Shown here piece by piece: positions 56,658-64,000 of a stretch of 64,000 bases of DNA (within the stretch, counting starts at the first letter, position 1; every line of letters begins with the position of its first letter). The translations under genes were made by a program, and so were the position numbers. Under the pieces are notes generated by a model. It was given only the letters and a program-made list of their open reading frames with translations. It did no database searches and was not told the DNA's origin. Origin of the DNA: an uncultured Alphaproteobacteria bacterium (GTDB lineage: Bacteria; Pseudomonadota; Alphaproteobacteria; HIMB59; GCA-002718135); assembly GCA_902588745.1 (NCBI GenBank), contig CACIQI010000006.1, positions 1 through 64,000 on the forward strand, in the 5' to 3' direction.

Positions 56658-57774
56658 AACTTAACCTTTTTCTAAAAATTACATATTGCGATATTGCTAA
56701 AATATTTAGAAGTATAAATAAAATTACTCCTTCAGCTGCAGCATAACCATATTTCACCCTACCCCAAAAATGATCAAAAATTTCTATTGTCACAACATCC
56801 ATTGTATCTCCAGCTGAAGAAGTTTGCATAACAAAAATACTATTGAAAGCTTGAAAGGTATTTATAAAACCAGTCAACATTAGAAAAAATATAATAGGCA
56901 TTAGTAGTGGTATGGTAATTTTAATAAATGTTTGCCAACGACTAGCCCCCTCTGCTTTTGCAGCTTCATATAAATCAGAGGGTATAATTGACAAACCCGC
57001 AAGTAAAATTATTGCATAGTAGCCAGTATAAGACCATATTCCATATATGATTGATGACATTAGAGCTAAACTTGGTCCAGCTAATAGACCTTCTATTTTG
57101 ATACCAAATAAAACTTCGGTAATAGGTCTTTTATCAAATAACCACATTTGAGGCTCAAAACCAAATATTCCTATTAGCTGATTTAAAAAAGAATTTTCAG
57201 CTTTACCAAATATTAAAAAAAATACTGCAGCACCCATTACTGCTGGAGTAATGTAAGGAAATAGTAAAATCATTTGAAAGAATTGTTTACCAGCTAGTTT
57301 TTGGTACAAAGCAAATGCTATTACTAATCCTAATCCAACCTCAAAAATTATAGTGAAAAATGAATAATAAAAAGTATAAATAAGAGAGTAAAGATAGTCT
57401 TCATCACCGGTTAAAAGCATTTTTTCCCAGTTGATATTAATTAATATTATTCCAATAATTAATATTGCTATAGATAAAAATGCTAAATAGATTTTATTTT
57501 TTACTTTATTTTTAAATTCACTCCACAGTCCATAACTCAATATCAATAATAATAATCCTAAAACAAATAACCAAAAAGCTGGTATGTCTCCAAGTATTCT
57601 TTGGTAATTCTCAAATCCTAAAAATCTCCCTTTAAAAACTTTCCACTTGTGTACACTCATGTACATTCCAAAAAAAACAGGAAAAATTCCAAATAGACTG
57701 ATTATTAAAACAGCAGGAAGAATTAATATATATCCTGTAAGTTTTTCTGAATGATTTAATAAGAATTTATTCAT
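56650..57774 (-). CDS. Sugar ABC transporter permease (MalF type) with extra membrane insert
   Basis: A 374-residue permease. The EAA loop is in PSDLYEAAKAEGASRWQTFIKITIPLL. After the first span and FLGFENYQRILGD there is an insert of about 70 residues with two more spans (FWLFVLGLLLLILSYGLW and IYLAFLSIAILIIGIILI) before the core. Such enlarged forms occur in some sugar systems. It overlaps the MOSC gene by 8 bases. Confidence 0.9.
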   Translation of the reverse strand: MNKFLLNHSEKLTGYILILPAVLIISLFGIFPVFFGMYMSVHKWKVFKGRFLGFENYQRILGDIPAFWLFVLGLLLLILSYGLWSEFKNKVKNKIYLAFLSIAILIIGIILININWEKMLLTGDEDYLYSLIYTFYYSFFTIIFEVGLGLVIAFALYQKLAGKQFFQMILLFPYITPAVMGAAVFFLIFGKAENSFLNQLIGIFGFEPQMWLFDKRPITEVLFGIKIEGLLAGPSLALMSSIIYGIWSYTGYYAIILLAGLSIIPSDLYEAAKAEGASRWQTFIKITIPLLMPIIFFLMLTGFINTFQAFNSIFVMQTSSAGDTMDVVTIEIFDHFWGRVKYGYAAAEGVILFILLNILAISQYVIFRKRLSYD

Positions 57775-58525
57775 TAATTTTTATAAGATCACCATTGTTT
57801 ATTTTACCATCATTTAGAGGATCTAAATATATTCCTAAATTTATATGGTTGTATATTTTTTTAAGGCTTAAAGGAATATTAAGATTTATATCAGAAGTTT
57901 TGGGTTTAATATTAGTTGCTGAACATCTGGGAATTTCTTTAATAACTTTAAATTTTAAATTATTAATTGATAAAACTTTACCTACTAGCTTCCTTTCATC
58001 CCATTTATCTAAATCCTCTACATATATATTTCCTCTAAAACGCTCATGTTCAATTTGATGATTAGATAGTTTTTCAAAGTCTTTAATACTGTTTAAATTT
58101 ATTAATGATATTGATTTATTGGGCATTGTATCAAAAAAAGGATTCATATTATCTTTTAACAAATTGATATTATTAATATTTGGTAAAATATCCTCAAGTT
58201 TACTACATAAGATTTTTATTTCATGTTGATTGTCAATATTTGTCTTTAAAATTATATTATTTTCAAATTCTAGTATTAAAAAATTATTTTCTAATAAAAA
58301 ATTATATTCATTTAATTCAGGGTATTTTTTTAATGATAAGAATTTATAAATTTCTCTTTTTAAAGGGTCATTTTTTATTAATTCTATATCTTCAAAATTA
58401 AGATTATTAGTGAAAGCAAATATTCGATCATTTTTAATACCAATATTTTTAATTATTTCCAAAGTATTAACATTATTGAAAGAAAGAGATTTTACAGGTG
58501 AAAAATATAGGTTTTTAATTTTCAC
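57767..58525 (-). CDS. MOSC domain protein
   Basis: A 252-residue protein with an N-terminal MOSC-N beta-barrel (KIKNLYFSPVKSLSFNNV) and a C-terminal MOSC domain; the conserved cysteine is in EIPRCSATNIKP. MOSC proteins bind sulfur or molybdenum-cofactor sulfur for reductases such as YcbX/mARC. Only the first part of the run is here; it overlaps the MalF-type permease gene by 8 bases, so the two are coupled although their functions look unrelated. Confidence 0.82.
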   Translation of the reverse strand: MKIKNLYFSPVKSLSFNNVNTLEIIKNIGIKNDRIFAFTNNLNFEDIELIKNDPLKREIYKFLSLKKYPELNEYNFLLENNFLILEFENNIILKTNIDNQHEIKILCSKLEDILPNINNINLLKDNMNPFFDTMPNKSISLINLNSIKDFEKLSNHQIEHERFRGNIYVEDLDKWDERKLVGKVLSINNLKFKVIKEIPRCSATNIKPKTSDINLNIPLSLKKIYNHINLGIYLDPLNDGKINNGDLIKINE

Positions 58526-58538
58526 TTATTATTAGCAT

Positions 58539-59237
58539 TTAAGTTTTTTTTAAAAAATATTGATCTAAAAATGAATCTAACCAATTTGATATATTTTTAT
58601 TATATTTATAACGATAATAAAGTTGAACAAATATATTTTGAGCACCTTTAACAAATAATTTTTTTGGATTTTTTAATAACACTAAATACAGCCATCTAAT
58701 ATGAAGTTTAAAATTTACTTCTGGATGAAATTGGAGAGCATAACAATTTTGATATTTAAAAGCTTGATTATTAAAAATGTCACCCCTTGCTAGTAACTCA
58801 CAGCCTGTAGGAAGAGAAAATCCTTCAGAATGGAATTGAAAGAAAATCTTTTGAGAATTAAAAAGATTTTTTGCATTTTCAGTTGGTTCAATTTTATAAA
58901 AACCAATTTCTGAAAGCCCGTCTTTATTAGTTGTTATTTCTGAACCTAAACATTTAGCTAATAATTGTGCACCAAAACAAATTCCAAGATAAGGAATGTC
59001 AGTTTTTATAACCCTATTTATCCATTCTAATTCTTTACTTATATAATCATCTTCATCGTTTATGCTTCCTGGTGCGCCAAATACTACTATAGCTGAATAT
59101 TGATTAATATTTGAAGGAAGTTCTTCGCCCAAGGGCGGTCTACATATTTCAGCAACATACCCCCTATCTCTAAATTTATTTCCTACATCTCCTGGAACCG
59201 AAGTTTTTTGATGTAATACAAACAAGACCTTATTCAT
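58539..59237 (-). CDS. Class I glutamine amidotransferase-like protein
   Basis: A 232-residue GATase1 with the nucleophile cysteine in YLGICFGAQLLAKCLG and the histidine-glutamate pair in ALQFHPEVNF. This resembles GuaA-type stand-alone amidotransferases that process gamma-glutamyl or unknown substrates. The gene precedes the MOSC gene (13-base gap). Confidence 0.83.
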   Translation of the reverse strand: MNKVLFVLHQKTSVPGDVGNKFRDRGYVAEICRPPLGEELPSNINQYSAIVVFGAPGSINDEDDYISKELEWINRVIKTDIPYLGICFGAQLLAKCLGSEITTNKDGLSEIGFYKIEPTENAKNLFNSQKIFFQFHSEGFSLPTGCELLARGDIFNNQAFKYQNCYALQFHPEVNFKLHIRWLYLVLLKNPKKLFVKGAQNIFVQLYYRYKYNKNISNWLDSFLDQYFLKKT

Positions 59238-59327
59238 ACTAAATTATTAATAATAAATATTTTATTAATATGAAAATATTATTTCATAAAAATTATAACT
59301 ATTTTGTATATTAATCTAGGTAGATAC

Positions 59328-59738
59328 TTATGTGACAAAATAATCAATATCTAAAATCTTTATGTAAAACATAAGAGTAAAATAACCAAAATTCATCATT
59401 ACTACAAAACTAATAAGCATATTGATCGATTTAGGTAGTGAATTTCCTAAAAAATCATCCCAAAAAACCTTTTCTAAATATAAAGCTAATTCAAAGAAGA
59501 TAAGCGTAATAATAGCTGCATTAAAAATTATTAATGAAGTAATTCCTATTAAACTGGTTAGATAATTAACACTTGTGAGTAATATAAATGAAGTAATGTA
59601 TATTAAGGTATTTATCAAAATTTTTTTATTTTTTGAAAAATTTTTAAAAAAAATTAAATATTTAGTATTTAAAAATAATAATATTAATATTGAAGAAAAA
59701 AAAGAAATGATTAGAATTTTAGTAATTTGATATTCCAT
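59328..59738 (-). CDS. Hypothetical membrane protein, four spans
   Basis: A 136-residue protein with about four hydrophobic segments separated by short basic loops and a lysine-rich first loop (FFKNFSKNKK). No family is recognised. It starts 13 bases after the cyclase-TPR gene stop, so co-transcription is likely; it might be a membrane partner of it (inference). Confidence 0.55.
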   Translation of the reverse strand: MEYQITKILIISFFSSILILLFLNTKYLIFFKNFSKNKKILINTLIYITSFILLTSVNYLTSLIGITSLIIFNAAIITLIFFELALYLEKVFWDDFLGNSLPKSINMLISFVVMMNFGYFTLMFYIKILDIDYFVT

Positions 59739-59751
59739 ATTAAACTTAAAT

Positions 59752-61509
59752 TTATTCTGGAAGTCCAGCTTTCTTTAAACCTTCTAGAAGAATATCTTTT
59801 ATCATATCTACAGCTACTTTTTCATAATCTGCAAGTTTCTTAATTTCTGGTCTTTGCTTTTGAAATTTTTTTAAGAATTCCTTTGAATCATCGATTTGAT
59901 CATTCAACGCAAGTACTGCAGATTTCCAACCATCTAGTCTAGAATGAGGCATTCGATCATAAGTGTCGTTTATCCAAAAAAGTGCATTTTCCCAATCTTT
60001 TAAACCAATATATATCCAGGTCAAAATTACCCCAGAGTTATTTTTTCTATAAGGATCTATTTCAATTGCTTTATTAATTAATTTTAATGCTTCATCAAAT
60101 TTTTTGAATTGCGCTAGAGAAAAACCATAATTGAATATTGCGTTGGGATGATTGGGATTTAAATCAAAAGTTTTTTTCATAATTTCATGACTTTTGTTAA
60201 TATTATTGGTTATTCTATAATAGTGACCTAGAGCATCTAAAGCTAATGGATTTTCAGGATCTAAAGAAACAGCTTTTTCTGAAAGAGTAAGATATAATTT
60301 TTCATTTTCATTTCTTTCTTCTGTTTTTTTTGGATCATAAATTTCCAAAGTTAAACAACCACAATATAAAACATATGCATCACAAAAATTAGCATCTAAA
60401 TCTATTGCTTTTTTGCAATGCTTCATAACTTTATCTCTAATTTCAGAAGTATTTGGATTATTATTTATTATATTTAAACCTTGCATATATTCATCCCATG
60501 CACTTATATTTTTTTTTGGTTTATTTTTTATTTTACTAATTTCTTGATCTTTTAAAGCTGGAGAAATTAAACTTGCTACATCCAAAGAAACTTCATCTTG
60601 AACTTCAAAAATATCTTCTAATGAACGATCCCATCTTTTAGACCAGATTTGTTTATCATCAGCTGCAAAAATTAATTGAGCTGAGATTCTAACTTTATTA
60701 CCTCCTTTTCTAACACTTCCTTCAACCAAATAATCAGCACCAAGTGAATTAGCTACTTGTTTAGTATTTTCCGTAGTTCCTTTAAAACTAAAACTTGAAT
60801 TCCTTGAAACTACTGGAAATGTTTTCCATTTAGATAAATTTGAAATTATATCTTCAGTGATACCATCGGCAAAATACTCTTGTTCTTCATCATTACTCAT
60901 ATTTTTAAATGGCAAAACTGCAATAGTAGGTGGTTTTATTACATCTTCCATGCTGTTAATGTATTCGTCATTAATGCCTTTATCATACTCTTCTATCTTT
61001 AATGAATATGCGTTTAAATCAGTATTTTTTACTTTTTGATGACCAAGTTCATTAAATATTAAATCAGTTTTTTGTGCTACTAAATCATATATAGTTTTTG
61101 ATAAACATACACCACCAGGAGTAGCAAGAGCTTCTAATCTTGAAGCTACATTCACACCCTCTCCATATAAGTTTGTGCCTTCTACTATAACATCGCCCAT
61201 ATTAAGGCCTATTCTAAATTCCATTTTTTTATCTTCATCTATATTTTTATTTCTTTCTTTTATTAATTTTTGAAATTCAGAAGCACAAATTACTGAAGAT
61301 ACTGCACTTTGAAATTCAGCTAAGATTGAATCTCCAGCTGTATTGAAAATTTTTCCACCATGTTCTTTGAATAAATTTTCTAAGATTGATTTACAAGAAT
61401 TTAAGTTTTGAATTGTACTATTTTCATCCTTTTCCATTAGAGTGCTATAATTAACAACATCTGTAACAAAAATAGCTGCAATCTTTCTTATTACTTTTTT
61501 ATCATTCAT
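59752..61509 (-). CDS. Adenylate/guanylate cyclase-TPR protein
   Basis: A 585-residue protein. Residues 10-180 form a class III nucleotidyl cyclase domain: AAIFVTDVVNYS with the metal aspartate, then FNTAGDSILAEF and YGEGVNVASRLEA with the second metal/transition residues. A FlgO-like/TolB-type domain follows (PPTIAVLPFKNMSNDEEQEYFADG), then about 230 residues of TPR repeats. No membrane span is seen. This is the fused cyclase-TPR type frequent in rhizobia. It probably makes cAMP or cGMP. Confidence 0.88.
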   Translation of the reverse strand: MNDKKVIRKIAAIFVTDVVNYSTLMEKDENSTIQNLNSCKSILENLFKEHGGKIFNTAGDSILAEFQSAVSSVICASEFQKLIKERNKNIDEDKKMEFRIGLNMGDVIVEGTNLYGEGVNVASRLEALATPGGVCLSKTIYDLVAQKTDLIFNELGHQKVKNTDLNAYSLKIEEYDKGINDEYINSMEDVIKPPTIAVLPFKNMSNDEEQEYFADGITEDIISNLSKWKTFPVVSRNSSFSFKGTTENTKQVANSLGADYLVEGSVRKGGNKVRISAQLIFAADDKQIWSKRWDRSLEDIFEVQDEVSLDVASLISPALKDQEISKIKNKPKKNISAWDEYMQGLNIINNNPNTSEIRDKVMKHCKKAIDLDANFCDAYVLYCGCLTLEIYDPKKTEERNENEKLYLTLSEKAVSLDPENPLALDALGHYYRITNNINKSHEIMKKTFDLNPNHPNAIFNYGFSLAQFKKFDEALKLINKAIEIDPYRKNNSGVILTWIYIGLKDWENALFWINDTYDRMPHSRLDGWKSAVLALNDQIDDSKEFLKKFQKQRPEIKKLADYEKVAVDMIKDILLEGLKKAGLPE

Positions 61510-61592
61510 CTAATTAAATATATATTTTGATTGTATTTATAGTATATCTAAATTTATATATAATAAATAATATCAAATAAAAAATTTACAAA

Positions 61593-62363
61593 ATGAAATT
61601 TGATAACGAAACAAGTATTATTCAGCAAAAAATAGCTAATGGTTATGCTGGAGTTTCACGAAGACTAGCTATTGTAAATGCCTTAAATTTAGAAACTAAT
61701 GAAACTGTTATTGATATTGGTTGTGGCGGTGGTCATTTAGTCGAAGAAATATCATTATCTGTAGGAGAACAAGGCAAAGTAATAGGAATTGATCCAAGTC
61801 AAGATCAGTTAGATGTCGCAAGCGATAAATGTAAAGATCAAAATAATGTGGAACTTATTTGTACTACAGCCGATGATATCAATATAGAAGATGCTTCATG
61901 TGATAAAATTACAGCTACTCAAACATTAGAATATATAGAAGATATAGATACATCCTTAAAGGAGATAAAAAGAATTTCTAAAACTAATTCTAAATTTGTT
62001 AATGTCTCAATTCTCTGGGACTATTTTAGATTTTATGGACCAGAAAAAGAAATTAATGATCTTATTCATGAGGCATTTAGAGCACATTGTTTTCATCAAA
62101 TGCTTCCACTCGATTTAAATGGTAAATTAAAAAAACTTGGATATAAAAATATAAGCTCTCAAAATTTATCGTATTTAATTACAAATAGAAATAATAATTC
62201 ACCAGCAATTTTTTATGAAACTATGTTAAGTAAGTTTGCTTTAAGCCAAGGTGTTTCAGAAGACAAAGTAGATGATTGGAAAAAACAATTAAATAAATCT
62301 GAAAAAGTAGGTAATTTCGGATTTACAAGTTTTCCAGTATTAACTGCGGCATATTTAGGTTAA
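61593..62363 (+). CDS. Class I SAM-dependent methyltransferase
   Basis: A 256-residue protein with SAM motif I VIDIGCGGGHLVEEI, motif II IGIDPSQDQLDVA and YIEDIDTSLKEIKRI. It resembles UbiE/arsenite-type methyltransferases but lacks a decisive extra motif; substrate unknown. It precedes the YtoQ gene by 8 bases. Confidence 0.82.
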   Translation: MKFDNETSIIQQKIANGYAGVSRRLAIVNALNLETNETVIDIGCGGGHLVEEISLSVGEQGKVIGIDPSQDQLDVASDKCKDQNNVELICTTADDINIEDASCDKITATQTLEYIEDIDTSLKEIKRISKTNSKFVNVSILWDYFRFYGPEKEINDLIHEAFRAHCFHQMLPLDLNGKLKKLGYKNISSQNLSYLITNRNNNSPAIFYETMLSKFALSQGVSEDKVDDWKKQLNKSEKVGNFGFTSFPVLTAAYLG

Positions 62364-62371
62364 TTTAAAAA

Positions 62372-62827
62372 ATGAAATTAAAAGTTTATTTATCTGGTGA
62401 AATTCATACTAATTGGCGAGATGAGATTATAGATAAATGTAAATCTAAGAATTTAGAAATAGAATTTTCAAGCCCGACTACTAATCATGAATTATCAGAT
62501 GATGTTGGTGTAAAAATACTTGGTGAAGAAGAAAAAAAATTTTGGCACGATAACAAAGGAGCTAAAATAAATGCTATACGAACTAGAAATTCGATTGAAA
62601 AAGCAGATATAGTTGTAGTACGTTTTGGTGAGAAATATAAACAATGGAATGCTGCTTTTGATGCAGGTTATGCATCAGCCTTGAATAAATCTCTCATAAT
62701 AATGCATAACGATGAACATCAGCATGCTTTAAAAGAAGTAGATGCAGCAGCACTTGCTGTTACAAAAAACGTTGATGAGATTGTAAATATTTTACAGTAT
62801 TCTGTTGAAGGATCATTAGAGTTTTAA
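62372..62827 (+). CDS. YtoQ family protein
   Basis: A 151-residue protein opening KLKVYLSGEIHTNWRDEI, with SSPTTNHELSDDVGVKILG and RFGEKYKQWNAAFDAGYASAL. This matches YtoQ, a family with a nucleoside 2-deoxyribosyltransferase-like fold and no proven activity. It is convergent with the SulP gene (stops adjacent). Confidence 0.83.
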   Translation: MKLKVYLSGEIHTNWRDEIIDKCKSKNLEIEFSSPTTNHELSDDVGVKILGEEEKKFWHDNKGAKINAIRTRNSIEKADIVVVRFGEKYKQWNAAFDAGYASALNKSLIIMHNDEHQHALKEVDAAALAVTKNVDEIVNILQYSVEGSLEF

Positions 62828-64000
62828 TTATTTACCAAAAATTCCTAATTTAACACCGTAGTCAACAGCAATTCCATAATCAGGATCATCATCACTATCA
62901 ACTATCAATTGACCTGTTTTTCTTAAAAGGCTGTGACAGTCCTTTGTAAGATGTCTTAACTTTACTTGTTTTCCTAATTTGGAATATTTTTCTGCAATAT
63001 CCTCGATTGCTTTTAAAGCAGATTGATCAATAACTTTTGAATTTGCAAAATCTATTATTACTAAATTAGGATCTTCGGAAGGTTTAAAAATATCTAAAAA
63101 ACTATTAGTGGAACTAAAAAAAAGTGGTCCTTCAATTTCATATACCTTAGCACCCTTTTCTGTTCTTGATTGTCTCTCAATTGCTCTAATTCTTGAAGCA
63201 GATTTCCACGCAAATACTAGTGCGTTAATAATAACACCAGCAACTACAGCAACTGCTAAATCTTCTAATACAGTTATTAAAGTAACTAAAACAATTACCA
63301 ATGCATCCGAACGAGGAACTACAAATAATAATTTTAGTGAATTCCAAGCAAATGTTCCGATTACGACCATAAACATAACCCCTACTAATGATGCAATAGG
63401 AATAAGTTCAATTAAATTTGAAGTATAAAGAATGAAAATTAGTAAAAAAATTGCTGCTGATATGCCAGCAATTCTTGTTCTACCTCCAGATTTTACATTT
63501 ATCATTGATTGACCAATCATAGCGCAACCACCCATACCACCAAAAAAGCCTGTGATACCATTAGCAACACCTTGCGCTAAACATTCTTGCCTTGTCCCAC
63601 CCTTTTTGTTTGTTATTTCTCCTACTAGATTAAGAGTTAGGAGACTTTCAATTAATCCAATCGCTGCCAAAATAATTGCATAAGGAAAAATAATGAAAAA
63701 AGTATCTAAATTAAGTGGGACTGTTGGAATAGAAAAATTGGGAAGCCCTCCTGCTACACTTGCTAAATCCCCTACTCTTGGAACAGGTAAATCTAAAAGT
63801 AAAACTAGAAAAGTAACAAGAAGAATTGCAGCTAATGTAGATGGTATAAATTTAGTAACCCTTGGTAAGTACCATATGATTAACATGGTTAAGAAAACTA
63901 ATACTAAAGAATATGTAAGCAATTCCCCTGACATCCATGTAAATGTTCCATCAAAGTTATATATTTGAAATTGATGTAATTGTGATAAACCAATTACTAT
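62828..64000 (-). CDS. SulP family anion transporter (partial, cut by window edge)
   Basis: The frame stays open to the window edge: upstream of the track's ATG it reads SQLHQFQIYNFDGTFTW, so the ATG at 63934 is internal and the N-terminal spans lie outside. Visible are several spans, GANPTG-like GITGFFGGMGGCAMIGQSMIN and a C-terminal STAS domain (LVIIDFANSKVIDQSALKAIE). SulP proteins carry sulfate, bicarbonate or dicarboxylates; the resemblance to BicA-like proteins is only suggestive. Confidence 0.9.
   Translation of the reverse strand: MVIGLSQLHQFQIYNFDGTFTWMSGELLTYSLVLVFLTMLIIWYLPRVTKFIPSTLAAILLVTFLVLLLDLPVPRVGDLASVAGGLPNFSIPTVPLNLDTFFIIFPYAIILAAIGLIESLLTLNLVGEITNKKGGTRQECLAQGVANGITGFFGGMGGCAMIGQSMINVKSGGRTRIAGISAAIFLLIFILYTSNLIELIPIASLVGVMFMVVIGTFAWNSLKLLFVVPRSDALVIVLVTLITVLEDLAVAVVAGVIINALVFAWKSASRIRAIERQSRTEKGAKVYEIEGPLFFSSTNSFLDIFKPSEDPNLVIIDFANSKVIDQSALKAIEDIAEKYSKLGKQVKLRHLTKDCHSLLRKTGQLIVDSDDDPDYGIAVDYGVKLGIFGK

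Noticed and set aside
1-64000. CRISPR arrays, insertion sequences, prophage or toxin-antitoxin modules
   Set aside because: No spaced direct repeats, transposase, integrase, phage structural or antitoxin-like genes were found on either strand.

Overview
The window is about 64 kb of very A+T-rich, tightly packed bacterial chromosome, with overlapping or near-contiguous genes and no insertion sequence, prophage or CRISPR array. It most likely comes from a small-genome, free-living marine alphaproteobacterium (SAR11, HIMB59 or AEGEAN-169-like; lineage is inference). Support for Alphaproteobacteria: a GTTC-N7-GTTC SOS box at umuD, an NDUFS4-type complex I subunit, a PopZ-like protein next to valS and tolC, the dgt-erpA-xthA neighbourhood, scpAB-tatABC-serS-pcm order, and an AapJQMP amino-acid ABC transporter.

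Layout. 0-5 kb: end of an unknown gene, an ABC-2 exporter pair, a PhyH-type dioxygenase, then on the minus strand an enolase-superfamily enzyme, a YbgC thioesterase and a BASS transporter. 5.1-7.9 kb: sulfur block cysE-cysK-Cys/Met PLP enzyme. 7.9-13.8 kb (minus): tandem glycine riboswitch followed by gcvT-gcvH-gcvP, then an RseP-type protease and a MazG-like hydrolase. 13.9-18.3 kb: a deaminase, a probable structured small RNA, anmK, a threonine/serine dehydratase, a TerB-DnaJ protein, an EF-hand protein, a small membrane protein and a cold-shock protein. 18.3-29.6 kb: rlmJ, a MATE pump, then housekeeping genes pcm, serS, tatCBA, scpBA, a SPOR-like protein, argS (disrupted) and dgt, with erpA-xthA divergent. 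29.6-36.2 kb (minus): ilvD, valS, PopZ-like, tolC and a PCMT-like gene. 36.3-38.4 kb: tRNA-Cys, tRNA-Asn and umuDC with its SOS box. 38.4-43.2 kb: an AlaX editing protein and aapJ-aapQ-aapM-aapP with an internal hairpin after aapJ. 43.3-45.3 kb: a metC-like gene with a good promoter, coupled to a TauE-type permease. 45.3-49.3 kb (minus): a compact GFA-iolC-iolB-aldolase-nucleosidase-cupin run. 49.3-54.4 kb: a 2OG oxygenase, tRNA-Arg, NDUFS4, acyl-CoA dehydrogenase, thiolase, apt and a tyrosine-phosphatase-like gene. 54.4-58.5 kb: a sugar ABC transporter without an ATPase, led by a MOSC gene. 58.5-64 kb: a glutamine amidotransferase, a membrane protein, a cyclase-TPR protein, a methyltransferase, a YtoQ protein and a SulP transporter cut by the window edge.

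Themes: uptake of amino acids and sugars; glycine used as one-carbon source under riboswitch control; cysteine/methionine metabolism; a 5-deoxy-sugar style catabolic run; fatty-acid oxidation. The points most worth checking are the broken argS, the multi-hairpin RNA upstream of the deaminase, and the nucleosidase-iol operon.
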